64,000 nucleotides of DNA from Candidatus Formimonas warabiya (GCF_002777255.1 NZ_CP017634.1:186001-250000); one strand, 5' to 3'; positions 6,513-15,789 are shown, counted from the first letter of the stretch. Numbers and translations are program-made. The notes: generated by a model from the letters alone, not told the origin.

Positions 6513-9233
6513 ATGGAAGAGAATAAGCGTTTTGATCAAGAACCCGCACAAACAGACTTTCCAATTATAGGTATTGGTGCGTCTGCAGGAGGATTGGAGG
6601 CACTAACCGCTTTTCTGGGCAACGTGCCTCAAAATAGCGGTTTGGCCTTTGTTGTCGTTCAGCACCTGGATCCGACACATAACGGTATTTTGGTGGAGTT
6701 ACTGCAGCGTGCTGCGACTATGAAAGTCGTTCAGGTTAAAGAGAACACCCCCATTCAGCCGGACTGCGTCTATGTAATCCCGCCGGGCAAGGAGATGTCT
6801 ATTACGCACAGGGTGCTGAACCTTAGCGATTATCCCGGGCCCCACGCCCTGAATCTGCCTATAGATTTCTTTTTCCGTTCCCTGGCGGATGACCGGCAGG
6901 AGAAAAGTGTCGGCGTTATTCTCTCCGGCACGGGTACTGACGGGACGTCGGGACTCAAAGCAATCAAGGAAAAAGGCGGAACTGTCTTTATCCAGGAACC
7001 ATCCTCCGCTAAATTTGACGGTATGCCGCGCAGTGCAATTGAAGCGGGCTTGGCAGACGTTGTCTCACCGGCGGAGACTTTACCGTCAAAGATTATTTCC
7101 TTTCTTGAGCATAAGCCATTTGTTGAAAGCGCCGACCGGGACCAGGCAGACCAAGACCTGAATTCCTTTAACCATATTATGAGTATGTTGCGGTCGCAGA
7201 CCGGTCATGATTTTTCGTTTTATAAAACGAACACGGTAAACCGTCGGATTGAGCGGCGTATGGGTATCCATCAGCTGGATAAGATTGCTGACTATGTCCG
7301 TTTTTTGCAGGAGAATCCACAGGACCTGAAATTGTTATTTAAAGAACTATTAATTGGGGTGACCAGCTTTTTTCGCGAACAGGCGGAGTGGGAGCTGTTG
7401 AAGGACAAAGTGATCCCGGCGCTCCTGGCTGAGCGGGCACCCAGTCAACCGCTTCGAGCCTGGGTATCCGGCTGTGCTACCGGTGAAGAGGCTTACTCTT
7501 TGGCGATTGTTTTCAAAGAGGTGCTGGACCGGTTGAAGCTAACCAAAGACTTTTCCATGCAGATTTTTGCTACGGATCTGGACCGTGATGCGATTGATAA
7601 AGCCCGGGAGGGGGTTTTTCCGTTGGGCATCGCGGAAGAGATGTCGCTGGAGCGCCTGAACCGGTATTTCGTTAAAGTGGGTCATGGCTATCAGGTAGCC
7701 AAGACCATTCGGGATATGATCATCTTTGCCCAGCAAAATATGATCAAGGATCCGCCCTTTACCAAGATGGATATCTTGATCTGCCGCAACCTGCTGATTT
7801 ACCTGACCCCGGAAATGCAAAAAAAACTCATACCACTTTTTCACTACAGTCTTAATTCCGGAGGATTTTTGTTTTTAGGAAGTGCCGAGACGATTGGGAA
7901 CTTTAGCAATCTTTTTGAACCACTAGACCGCAAATCACGGCTTTTCCGGCGACTTCACTCCCTACTGCCGCTGGAGCCTGTCGAGTTTCCCGCTCCCTAT
8001 GCCCCCGCTCAGTCTGCGGTGGCCCCGCCGGCGAGAACGATTCAGAACATTCAGTTGTTGGCAGATAAAATGATTTTGCAAAACTATGCGCCGCCTACGG
8101 TGTTAGTTAACACGAAAGGGGATATCCTCTACATCACAGGGAGAACGGGCAAGTACCTGGAACCGGCAGCCGGTAAGGTCAACTGGAATATTTTTGCCAT
8201 GGCCCGTGAAGGTCTGAACTACGAACTAAACAACTTATTCCAGAAAGCGCTCCGGCAAAAAGAACCGGTTACGCTCAAAAATGCTGTTGTGGTCAACGAA
8301 GGCGGGCAGCAGACCGTCGACATCACCGTCAATCCGCTTAAAGAACCGGAGGCAATGCACGGCATGGTCCTGATTGTTTTTACCGACGCGGTCACTCCGA
8401 ATATGATCAAAACATCAGACACAACCGCGACAGACAAGACAGGTCCAACCGGATCAATCCTTGCTGGAAGCGAGCGAGAGCGGGAACTGGAGCGGGAACT
8501 GATGCAAGCCCGCCAGGAATGGCAGGCTGCCAGTACAGCAATGCAGATCGCCCATGAAGAACTCAAATCCGCCAATGAAGAGCTGCAGTCCAGCAATGAA
8601 GAACTACAGTCGACGAATGAGGAACTGACCACAACCAAGGAAGAGATACAGTCCCTAAATGAAGAGCTCAAGACAGTCAATTACGAGCTGCAGGCCAAAG
8701 TCGAAGAGCTGTCGCTGGCCAATAACGATATGAAAAATCTCCTGGACAGTACGGAGATTGCGACTTTATTTTTGGATAACGCGTTGCGCGTGAAGCGCTT
8801 CACCAGCCAAATGTCTGTGGTTTCTAAGCTGATTTCCAGTGACACGGGACGGCCCATCACCGATATCGCCTCTGATCTCTTTTATCCTGAGCTGACGAAG
8901 GATGTCAGGGAAGTGCTGCGGACGCTGAATACTGTGGAAAAACAAGTCTTGGCTGAGAATGGGTATTGGTTTAACGCCCGAATTCTCCCTTACCGGACTT
9001 TAACGGACAAAATAGACGGGGTGGTCATCACCTTTGTCAACATCACGGAATCCAAAGTATTGGAGGCAGAGCTGCGCAAAACCAAAGCGGCTTTGGAACA
9101 ACGCATTTTGGATCAGGATGAAGAGCTGGTGCAGGTAAAAGACAGATTGCTGGATGAAGTACAAAAAGGTCAAAGGGAGGCTGCTGCCGGTAAAGATCCG
9201 GGGCGCAGCGAGAAATCCGGGGGAACTCCGTGA
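6513..9233 (+). CDS. CheB-CheR fusion with coiled coil and PAS domain
   Basis: A 906-residue hybrid signalling protein. Residues about 15-200 form a CheB methylesterase with the catalytic Ser24 (GIGASAGG), His51 (VVQHLDPTH) and Asp143 (GTGTDGTSG). Residues about 215-490 form a CheR SAM-dependent glutamate methyltransferase (AWVSGCATGEEAYSLA). A PAS-like segment follows near 530-630, then a heptad coiled coil of repeated NEEL units (about 680-735) and a C-terminal PAS domain (about 745-850). Such proteins methylate and demethylate receptors or non-chemotaxis targets. No chemoreceptor, cheA or cheW is nearby. ATG 6513 is preferred over the upstream ATG 6480 because GGGGAG sits five bases before it and a TATAAT at 6468-6473 would make 6480 leaderless. 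Confidence 0.93.
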   Translation: MEENKRFDQEPAQTDFPIIGIGASAGGLEALTAFLGNVPQNSGLAFVVVQHLDPTHNGILVELLQRAATMKVVQVKENTPIQPDCVYVIPPGKEMSITHRVLNLSDYPGPHALNLPIDFFFRSLADDRQEKSVGVILSGTGTDGTSGLKAIKEKGGTVFIQEPSSAKFDGMPRSAIEAGLADVVSPAETLPSKIISFLEHKPFVESADRDQADQDLNSFNHIMSMLRSQTGHDFSFYKTNTVNRRIERRMGIHQLDKIADYVRFLQENPQDLKLLFKELLIGVTSFFREQAEWELLKDKVIPALLAERAPSQPLRAWVSGCATGEEAYSLAIVFKEVLDRLKLTKDFSMQIFATDLDRDAIDKAREGVFPLGIAEEMSLERLNRYFVKVGHGYQVAKTIRDMIIFAQQNMIKDPPFTKMDILICRNLLIYLTPEMQKKLIPLFHYSLNSGGFLFLGSAETIGNFSNLFEPLDRKSRLFRRLHSLLPLEPVEFPAPYAPAQSAVAPPARTIQNIQLLADKMILQNYAPPTVLVNTKGDILYITGRTGKYLEPAAGKVNWNIFAMAREGLNYELNNLFQKALRQKEPVTLKNAVVVNEGGQQTVDITVNPLKEPEAMHGMVLIVFTDAVTPNMIKTSDTTATDKTGPTGSILAGSERERELERELMQARQEWQAASTAMQIAHEELKSANEELQSSNEELQSTNEELTTTKEEIQSLNEELKTVNYELQAKVEELSLANNDMKNLLDSTEIATLFLDNALRVKRFTSQMSVVSKLISSDTGRPITDIASDLFYPELTKDVREVLRTLNTVEKQVLAENGYWFNARILPYRTLTDKIDGVVITFVNITESKVLEAELRKTKAALEQRILDQDEELVQVKDRLLDEVQKGQREAAAGKDPGRSEKSGGTP

Positions 9234-9255
9234 AAAAGGAATACGATGCTTTCTA

Positions 9256-9284
9256 GAAAAAAGACCGGATGCGGTCTTTTTTTT
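9256..9284 (+). terminator. Intrinsic terminator
   Basis: AAAAGACCG pairs with CGGTCTTTT around the loop GATG and continues into eight Ts. It follows the CheB-CheR gene by 25 bases. Confidence 0.9.
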
Positions 9285-9402
9285 ATCTTGGCGTCTCCGG
9301 ATGAATATTTTCCAGTCTTTGCTGTTCTTTTACTGCACGAATACGTAGACGTTATTTTACTTATACTAAGATAAGTTTTTTTTACAATTGAGGGGTGAAG
9401 TT

Positions 9403-10386
9403 ATGGATCCAAGCACAATCTCAAAAAAAAAGAAGGGAGACCAGGAACAAATCGACATCCAGGAAGCATTTAATATCTATAACCTTCTTAAAGCAAGATA
9501 TGTCAGCACGCAAACCGTTCAAATATTTAAAAATTTTATTCATGACCAGGACTGGACCAACATCCTCGACAAATTTATGAAACATTTTATTAAGCAAATT
9601 GGCATTCTGGAGGAATTAGGAAACAAATTCCGTATTATCATGCCCGCCAAACCTCCGTTGGACGTTCGGTTTGCCACGAACATTAATGATATTACGGATG
9701 ATTATATCTATAAAAAGATCTACCATGACCACGTAGCACAACTGATGTCCTTAATCCATGCCGTTCGTACAACCAGTACCAATGATCGTTTGCGAAATAT
9801 TATCGTCAAAGATTTGACCAGCCATTTTGCGGATTTTGATGACCTGTATAAATTTGGCAAAGTAAAAAGTTGGGAAGAGCCGTATCCAGTTTACAAGACC
9901 ACTTTGCCCCATCAAAAAGAACAGCTTTCCACTTCCGAAGCGTTTCATATTTGGGACCATATCAACTTACGATATGAACAAATTGAACTGATCGATCTAT
10001 TCGTCAATTTTGCCCATGATTCGGAGTTTAAGGCCATCCTGCAGCATGGCATCTATATTTTTACCAAACAGGTTAAAGAACTGGAACAGTTGGCGCTTAA
10101 GATGAATGTGATGCTGCCGAACAGGCCGACGTCAATCGCTACGTCCCCGATCGATCCGGAAACAATGAAGGATAAATTCATGTACCGCAATATTCTAAGC
10201 TGGGAACTAAATGCTTTGGATACGCATGTCAGAGCCATCATTGAGACGATCAGAAACGACACCCTGCGTAAACTATGGAACGAACTCCTGAATACGGAGT
10301 TGGATTATTACGATAAATATTTAAAGTACGGAAAAATGAAAGGGTGGACAAGAGTAGTGCCGATTTATGGGGAGCCGGTGACCTAA
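9403..10386 (+). CDS. DUF3231 family protein (two ferritin-like repeats)
   Basis: A 327-residue protein built from two similar halves of about 155 residues. Each begins SEAF/QEAF-x-I-W/Y-x-x-x-x-x-RY, continues with a helix carrying FxNFxHD, then K/T-KQ-x-x-x-LE and the strand MP-x-[KR]-P. This is the layout of DUF3231 proteins, predicted all-helical and ferritin-like, found in spore-forming Firmicutes; function unknown. ATG 9403 is chosen because GAGGGGTGA precedes it by about six bases; the upstream TTG at 9388 lies before that site. It stands between the CheB-CheR gene and the sensor kinase with its own upstream region. Confidence 0.85.
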   Translation: MDPSTISKKKKGDQEQIDIQEAFNIYNLLKARYVSTQTVQIFKNFIHDQDWTNILDKFMKHFIKQIGILEELGNKFRIIMPAKPPLDVRFATNINDITDDYIYKKIYHDHVAQLMSLIHAVRTTSTNDRLRNIIVKDLTSHFADFDDLYKFGKVKSWEEPYPVYKTTLPHQKEQLSTSEAFHIWDHINLRYEQIELIDLFVNFAHDSEFKAILQHGIYIFTKQVKELEQLALKMNVMLPNRPTSIATSPIDPETMKDKFMYRNILSWELNALDTHVRAIIETIRNDTLRKLWNELLNTELDYYDKYLKYGKMKGWTRVVPIYGEPVT

Positions 10387-10465
10387 AAGAGAAGACAAAG
10401 CCTCTGTGCAGAGTTTTTCTATTGACATAAAGTTTCATCATTTCGATCTTTGAGGGAGGAGTATT

Positions 10466-10519
10466 TTGGTAAATAACGAATATTATGAGATATCTCATAC
10501 AGGACGAGGAATTTTATGA
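10466..10519 (+). CDS. Possible leader peptide ORF, 17 aa
   Basis: A TTG at 10466 follows GGGAGGA by six bases and opens a 17-codon frame (MVNNEYYEISHTGRGIL) ending at 10519, 38 bases before the sensor-kinase start. It may be a leader or coupling peptide. No family is recognised, and only the ribosome site supports it. Confidence 0.25.
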   Translation: MVNNEYYEISHTGRGIL

Positions 10520-10556
10520 AAATTCATAGTCGTCAATTGTCGAGGAGGTGGCGGCC

Positions 10557-12257
10557 TTGGACATGGATCTCTCTGATCAGGTACAAAAAGCATTCAGCCG
10601 TTTGGAGAATTTATCCCAATATGATTTACCGTCTCAAGAGCTCACGTCTAAACTTTTATCAGAGCTCAATTCTGCACTTCACGAATTACAAGCAACGACT
10701 GCTGAATTACTTGAGCAAAATGGGGAAATGGCAGCCAGCCGCCAGACGTTGGAAGAAGAACGATGTCGTTATCAGGAATTGTTTGAGTTTGCCCCGGACG
10801 GCTATCTGGTTACGGATATGGAAGGTATCATTCTTGAAGCCAATAGTGCCGCTGCCAACCTTTTTAAGGTAAGCAGATCCTGGCTTATTGGCAAGCCGTT
10901 AGTCGTATTTGTCTGCAGAGAAGAACACTTTTCTTTCCGTGCCCGGTTAGCAAAGATAAAAAACGGTAATGTTGTGCAAAACCAGAACTGGGAGCTTGAC
11001 ATGTTATCCGCAAAGAGAACAGCCTTCCCGGTTTCTTTAACGGTGAGCATGGTAATCCCTTCCATGAGAGGAACAGCGGAGCTGCGTTGGCTGCTGCGTG
11101 ATATCACGGAGCGCAGGAAAATGGAAGAAGAGCTGCAAAAAGCGGATAAACTGGAATCTATCGGTGTTCTAGCCGGTGGGATTGCTCACGATCTGAACAA
11201 TTTTCTCATGGTTATCCTCGGTAATCTCACATTAATGAAAAGTTACACCAGAGAGGGCAGCAAGGCTGCCCTGTTTCTTCAAAATATGGAAGAAGCCGTT
11301 AGCCAAACGAAGAATTTGACCATGCAATTGCTAACCTTTGCTAAAGGTGGTAAGCCGTTAACCAAAGCTGTCTCCATTTCCCAATTAATTGAGGAAAACA
11401 GCGCTTTTGCCTTGAGCGGGTCCAAAACGCGCTGCGCAATATCTTTTCAGGAAGACCTGCCGCCGGTTGAGATAGACCCGGGACAAATCACCCAAGTCAT
11501 TACCAACCTACTGATCAATGCTGACCAAGCGATGCCGGAAGGCGGCACAATCGAGATTCACGCCAAGAAACTGGTTATCGGCGAAAACAGCACCTTGCCG
11601 CTTCAACCCGGTAATTATGTGGCCCTAACCATAAAAGATGAGGGACCTGGCATATCCAGCCAGATCCTGCCCAAAATATTTGATCCTTATTTTAGTACAA
11701 AAGAATATGGCAGCGGCCTTGGACTTACAATCTGCTATTCAATCGTTAAAAAACACGGGGGGCATATTTCCGTACAATCGATAGAGAAAAAAGGAACAAG
11801 CTTTACGGTATATCTGCCTGTCTCCAGTGTTCAAACTGAAGATGATGCAGACGAAGATGTTCTCATCTTGGGGGAAGGAAAAGTTTTATTGATGGAAGAT
11901 GAAGAGGATGTACAACAAACAGTACACGAGATGCTGACTTTTCTTGGGTATCATGTAGAGTTGGCCGGAGACGGTGCTGAAGCGGTCAGGCTCTATCAAG
12001 AGGCGCTTGTCTCGGACTCCCCTTTTGATGTTGTGATTGCCGACCTGACGGTTCGTGGCGGTATGGGCGGTAAAATGGCTGTAAGTGAGCTCATTAAAGT
12101 TGATCCGGACGTTAAAGCAATTGTTTCCAGCGGTTACTCCTCAGACGCGCTGTCCGACTGTAAAAAATACGGTTTTTATGACATAATTGCCAAGCCTTAC
12201 AGGCTTCAAGAACTGGGCCAGGTCTTGTCCAGGGTCATGCAGGGAAGCAAAAAATAA
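10557..12257 (+). CDS. PAS hybrid histidine kinase with receiver domain
   Basis: A 566-residue soluble sensor kinase. A short N-terminal coiled coil (to about residue 70) leads into a PAS domain (about 75-190), the HisKA dimerisation helix with the phosphorylated His211 (AGGIAHDLNNF), the ATPase domain with N-box (ITNLLINADQAM), G1 (DEGPGI) and G2 (GSGLGL), and a C-terminal receiver domain with the acceptor Asp496 (VIADLT) and the switch lysine near 546 (AKPY). No membrane segment is visible, so it senses a cytoplasmic signal. TTG 10557 is preferred because AGGAGG ends eight bases before it; GTG 10548 overlaps that site. No separate response regulator gene adjoins; output partners are unknown. 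Confidence 0.93.
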   Translation: MDMDLSDQVQKAFSRLENLSQYDLPSQELTSKLLSELNSALHELQATTAELLEQNGEMAASRQTLEEERCRYQELFEFAPDGYLVTDMEGIILEANSAAANLFKVSRSWLIGKPLVVFVCREEHFSFRARLAKIKNGNVVQNQNWELDMLSAKRTAFPVSLTVSMVIPSMRGTAELRWLLRDITERRKMEEELQKADKLESIGVLAGGIAHDLNNFLMVILGNLTLMKSYTREGSKAALFLQNMEEAVSQTKNLTMQLLTFAKGGKPLTKAVSISQLIEENSAFALSGSKTRCAISFQEDLPPVEIDPGQITQVITNLLINADQAMPEGGTIEIHAKKLVIGENSTLPLQPGNYVALTIKDEGPGISSQILPKIFDPYFSTKEYGSGLGLTICYSIVKKHGGHISVQSIEKKGTSFTVYLPVSSVQTEDDADEDVLILGEGKVLLMEDEEDVQQTVHEMLTFLGYHVELAGDGAEAVRLYQEALVSDSPFDVVIADLTVRGGMGGKMAVSELIKVDPDVKAIVSSGYSSDALSDCKKYGFYDIIAKPYRLQELGQVLSRVMQGSKK

Positions 12258-12461
12258 ACGATGAAACGAGACGCTTTATCTTTGCGTATAATTTATTGAA
12301 TTTTATTTGTAGCCTTGATGTCTCTATTTTTGGAATTACTCGTGTCACTAGGCCATTCTTTGCATAACTTTGAGGTAGAGGTATTTTCTGTTGTGAGCTG
12401 TCTGTAAAATTATTTGGTAAAATTAAACCAAAAAAGCTAGCCTGCTTTGATGGGAGTGACT

Positions 12462-14171
12462 ATGCAAACTTCCGGCATACTATTAATTGCCTCGCTCGGG
12501 GCTATCTCTGTCTTATTAATGCTGTATGTCTATATCTTTACATTTGAACACAAGCTTTTTTTTGGCCTGTGGTTTATTGGCTGGGCCATCATTGCGTTTA
12601 ATTATAGTCTGGATGCCTTTTTCCCTAACTTGTTGAGACAAAATCACCTGATTTTATATCTTAGTCTGAGTTCATATTTCTGTGCAAACCTTTTAATTTC
12701 TTGGGGTACTTTCATATTCCTGAAAATCAGAGCCGGAATATTCCTGTTTTTCAGCATAGGAATAATCTGGTTCTTATTTTTTATCTTTTTCTCAAACCAG
12801 AATTGGTCGGATCTGCACATGATCAAATACACCTATTTAGCGGTATTTGCTCTATCCTCCTGGGTAGGCGCAGCTATGATCAGATCTGCTAAAAGGTACG
12901 GAAACCTCGCTCTTTTTTTAGGTTTATTAAATATAGCTTGGGTTGGCAATACTGTTATTTTTTCTTATATTCTAAAAATACCCCAAATGGCTCCCTATAT
13001 TTTTTCACAAATAATCCTGCTCTTTAACGCAATTGGACTTATTCAGCTTTTTTTTAAAGAGCAAAAGGATGAGAATGAGCGAGGACTGGCTCACATAACT
13101 TACCTCACTTTCCACGATGAATTAACCGGATTGTATAATAAAACTTATTTTGATAAGAAAATACAAGAGCTGGCAAAAAATAATGACTACCTGCCCATCT
13201 CCTTGCTCGTTGGCGATATGAACGGGCTGAAGTTCGTTAATGATGTTTTTGGTCATCAGGAGGGAGATAATTGGCTTAAAAGGATGGCCCTCATTATTCA
13301 ACAATCTTGTCGCCAAAATGATATTATAGCAAGATGGGGCGGCGATGAGTTTGCTATTATTCTTCCAAACACGAATAAGGAAACAGCTCTCGATATTGGA
13401 CATCAGATTACCGCAGCCTGTAAAAGCTATCAGGAGACAGATATTCTTTTAAGTATATCCTTGGGTGCAGCAACTAAAACCGATCGTGAAGCGGATTTGT
13501 CTAAGGTCTTAAAAGAAGCTGAAGAATTAATGTATGAAAATAAACTTATCGAAGGTAAGAAAGCCAGGTGGACCATCGCTGAAACCTTAGGAAAACTGTT
13601 GCAGAAAAAAGATTATGAAGCCAAAGAACACATTGAAAGATTGGAATCTCTCGCTAAAGAGTTCGCACGAATTCTTAATTTTTCCAAGGAAAACCTTAAT
13701 AACCTTGTGCAGGCTATAGATTTACATGACATCGGTAAAATCGGTATGCCTGAAGAGATTATTCTGAAGAAGTCCCCTCTCAATGAATCAGAATGGTTAA
13801 TGATGAAAAAACATGTCGAAATTGGCTATCGCATTGCGCACGCGTCCGGAGAATTTGCCCATCTCGCCGATATTATTTTATATCACCATGAATGGTGGAA
13901 CGGCCAAGGCTATCCTCAGGGACTTAAAGAAGAAGAGATTCCTCTTTTGGCACGTATCATATCCATTTTGGACGCCTTTGATGTCATGACCCACCAGCAG
14001 CCTTATAAACCCGCCAAGACGATAAACGAAGCTCTAGATGAACTTTGCCTCAAAGCAGGAACCCAGTTTGACCCTACTTTAGTTCAGATCTTTATTAAGA
14101 TGATCACCCGGAATGTTGTGTATCAGCCGAAGCCGCCTGCGTGGGGATACCCTGGGGGAGATCAATGTTAA
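12462..14171 (+). CDS. Membrane GGDEF / HD-GYP cyclic-di-GMP protein
   Basis: A 569-residue bifunctional protein of cyclic-di-GMP turnover. Residues about 5-200 hold roughly seven membrane helices. A GGDEF domain (about 205-365) has the intact motif GGDEF near residue 293 (ARWGGDEFAII). A C-terminal HD-GYP domain (about 380-550) has the metal ligands HD at 422-423 (DLHDIGKIG) and the GYP signature as QGYPQGL near 483. Both active sites look competent. ATG 12462 is preserved by a GGGAG five bases upstream; TTG 12447 and ATG 12450 lie further up. The last dozen residues are proline-rich and overlap another open frame (14113-14223), hinting at a rearranged 3' end. Confidence 0.93.
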   Translation: MQTSGILLIASLGAISVLLMLYVYIFTFEHKLFFGLWFIGWAIIAFNYSLDAFFPNLLRQNHLILYLSLSSYFCANLLISWGTFIFLKIRAGIFLFFSIGIIWFLFFIFFSNQNWSDLHMIKYTYLAVFALSSWVGAAMIRSAKRYGNLALFLGLLNIAWVGNTVIFSYILKIPQMAPYIFSQIILLFNAIGLIQLFFKEQKDENERGLAHITYLTFHDELTGLYNKTYFDKKIQELAKNNDYLPISLLVGDMNGLKFVNDVFGHQEGDNWLKRMALIIQQSCRQNDIIARWGGDEFAIILPNTNKETALDIGHQITAACKSYQETDILLSISLGAATKTDREADLSKVLKEAEELMYENKLIEGKKARWTIAETLGKLLQKKDYEAKEHIERLESLAKEFARILNFSKENLNNLVQAIDLHDIGKIGMPEEIILKKSPLNESEWLMMKKHVEIGYRIAHASGEFAHLADIILYHHEWWNGQGYPQGLKEEEIPLLARIISILDAFDVMTHQQPYKPAKTINEALDELCLKAGTQFDPTLVQIFIKMITRNVVYQPKPPAWGYPGGDQC

Positions 14172-14223
14172 AGGCGCGACTCCAGAGGCCGTATTTGAGA
14201 TGTTACAGCACATTAAGAAATAA
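14113..14223 (+). pseudogene. Out-of-frame coding remnant, 36 codons
   Basis: Overlapping the 3' end of the GGDEF/HD-GYP gene in another frame, an ATG-started frame ends GDTLGEINVKGATPEAVFEM plus LQHIKK and a stop. This segment has a protein-like composition and no role in the preceding gene, so it is probably the tail of a lost gene, or the last 3' part of the HD-GYP gene has been shifted. I do not recognise the family. Confidence 0.3.
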
Positions 14224-14324
14224 AATTATTGTTGCTTTGCGTGATGATTAAAATTGAAGCCAAGAACAGGGCAGGAGCCTTTATGGTAGAATAAATTTTT
14301 TACGATCAGGGATATTAAAAACAT

Positions 14325-14364
14325 ATAACCTGACATGTTATTGTCATGTTATGCGTTTTATAAT
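14325..14364 (+). promoter_or_regulatory. WYL-type operator and -10 (site 2, autoregulatory)
   Basis: ATAACCTGACA (14325-14335), six bases, TGTCATGTTAT (14342-14352, one mismatch), six bases, TATAAT (14359-14364). It has the same geometry as the sites at 6168 and 15299. It lies 17 bases before the WYL regulator ATG and is most likely its own operator. Confidence 0.75.
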
Positions 14365-14381
14365 ACTTCTGAGGTGATGAT

Positions 14382-15299
14382 ATGCAGATAAACAGGTTGT
14401 TTGAAATTGTATATATTTTGCTTGATAAGAAAAACATAACAGCTAGAGAACTGGCTAAACGCTTTGAGGTATCCGTAAGAACGATATACCGGGATATCGA
14501 TACACTTTCTTCAGCAGGAATACCTATTTATGCAAGTCAGGGAAAGGGCGGCGGCATAGCCTTATTAGACGATTATATACTCAATAAATCCGTTCTTTCG
14601 GAGAATGAACAAAACGAAATATTGTTTGCCTTGCAGGGCTTAACCGTAACACGTAATCCGGAGACAGACAAAGTACTTGCAAAATTAAGCAGCCTGTTTA
14701 ACAAAAAAAATAAAATCAATTGGATTGAGGTGGACCTCTCTCCCTGGGGCAGCAACAAAAACCAAAGAGGTCAATTTGCTGTCCTCAAAGATGCCATTCT
14801 TAACCGTCAGGTAATTGAATTTGAATACTTTAATACCTCCGGCGAAAAAAGCAGCCGGAAGGTTGAGCCTGTGAGGCTTAGCTTCAAGGTGAATGCATGG
14901 TATCTGCACGGGTTCTGCCTATCCAAAAAGGCCTACAGGACCTTTAAAGTTTCACGGATGTCTGGTATCCGGGTAACGCAAGAGTTCTTTGTAGAGAGAT
15001 TACCGGAAGAATTGCCTGAAGCTGCCCAGGAGCAGAAATCTCAAAAATGGATTGAGGTGCGTTTAAAGATATCTCCCCATGGAGCCTATAGAGTATTTGA
15101 TGAGTTTGATGAAAAAGAAGTTACCAAAAATCAAGATGATTCATTCACTGTTGCCACCTCTTTGCCGGAAAGCAAGTGGCTGACCAGCTATATCCTTTCT
15201 TTTGGAGCCGATGTTGAAGTATTAGCACCTCAGTATATCCGTGAGATGATTCAAAATAAATTGGAAGAGATGATTGGCAAATACAAAAATAAAAGATGA
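14382..15299 (+). CDS. YafY-family WYL-domain transcriptional regulator
   Basis: A 305-residue regulator. Residues 1-60 form an HTH_11 domain (ELAKRFEVSVRTIYRDIDTL), residues about 140-215 the WYL domain (here with NAWYLHGFC), and the C-terminal part (about 225-300) a WCX extension. In this family the WYL domain binds small ligands or nucleotides and the protein represses or activates its own region. ATG at 14382 follows GAGGTGATGAT. Three copies of an ATAACCTGACA-type inverted repeat, each six bases upstream of TATAAT, lie at 6168, 14325 and 15299; two flank this gene, which makes them its probable operators. It is followed by a Dabb-domain gene. Confidence 0.92.
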   Translation: MQINRLFEIVYILLDKKNITARELAKRFEVSVRTIYRDIDTLSSAGIPIYASQGKGGGIALLDDYILNKSVLSENEQNEILFALQGLTVTRNPETDKVLAKLSSLFNKKNKINWIEVDLSPWGSNKNQRGQFAVLKDAILNRQVIEFEYFNTSGEKSSRKVEPVRLSFKVNAWYLHGFCLSKKAYRTFKVSRMSGIRVTQEFFVERLPEELPEAAQEQKSQKWIEVRLKISPHGAYRVFDEFDEKEVTKNQDDSFTVATSLPESKWLTSYILSFGADVEVLAPQYIREMIQNKLEEMIGKYKNKR

Positions 15300-15338
15300 T
15301 AACTTGACCCGATGTCGTCAGGTTATGGCCGGTATAAT
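15299..15338 (+). promoter_or_regulatory. WYL-type operator and -10 (site 3)
   Basis: ATAACTTGACC (15299-15309), six bases, CGTCAGGTTAT (15316-15326), six bases, TATAAT (15333-15338). It is a degenerate copy of the repeat at 6168 and 14325, with identical spacing, and overlaps the stop codon of the WYL gene. It would drive the Dabb gene at 15379. Confidence 0.65.
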
Positions 15339-15378
15339 TAAAATATGGTTAATAGCCAAAAAGGGAGGTTAAGAAAAA

Positions 15379-15666
15379 ATGATCACAAATAATTTGCTCA
15401 TCAAATTAAAGGAACGAAACAATGAAAATGTTGCAAAAGCAAAAGATGTTCTGCTGAGTATGAAAGGAAAAATTGAGGTTCTCAGGGATTTGCAGGTTGA
15501 AGTAAATATCCGTCATGGAGAATCCTCTTATGACATCCTGTTAATCACAAAATTTTCTTGCCTAGAGGATTTGGAGTCTTATCTGGTTCATCCCATTCAT
15601 GTTGAAGTGTCAAAATACATTGCAGGTGTATTGGAATCAGGTGCCGCTGTGTGTTATGAATCATGA
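15379..15666 (+). CDS. Dabb (stress-responsive alpha/beta barrel) protein
   Basis: A 95-residue single-domain protein of the dimeric alpha-beta barrel (Dabb) family. The central helix (AKAKDVLLSMKGKIEVL), the strand SSYDILLITKF, the turn CLEDLESYLVHPIHVEV with the conserved HPxH, and the final strand are all visible. Members are small cytoplasmic proteins tied to stress or to cyclisation of polyketide-like compounds; the role here is unknown. ATG at 15379 follows GGGAGG by nine bases. It is preceded by its own WYL-type promoter (15299-15338) and ends in a terminator at 15707-15747, so it is probably a monocistronic member of the WYL regulon. Confidence 0.85.
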   Translation: MITNNLLIKLKERNNENVAKAKDVLLSMKGKIEVLRDLQVEVNIRHGESSYDILLITKFSCLEDLESYLVHPIHVEVSKYIAGVLESGAAVCYES

Positions 15667-15706
15667 GGGATGTTGACAATGTAGGTCTCAGTATACAATA
15701 AAATCC

Positions 15707-15747
15707 AAAACCTGCCCAATCAATCTTTTGGCAGGTTTTCATTTTTT
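15707..15747 (+). terminator. Intrinsic terminator
   Basis: AAAACCTGCC pairs with GGCAGGTTTT around a 13-base loop, followed by CATTTTTT. It ends the Dabb transcript. Confidence 0.85.
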
Positions 15748-15789
15748 AAAGTTAAGAAAGATGACTGACACAGCCTGAATGATATGCTG

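Noticed and set aside
8219..8680. A serine-rich 153-codon minus-strand frame
   Set aside because: It is the antisense of the repeated NEEL coiled coil in the CheB-CheR gene; the repeat explains its composition.
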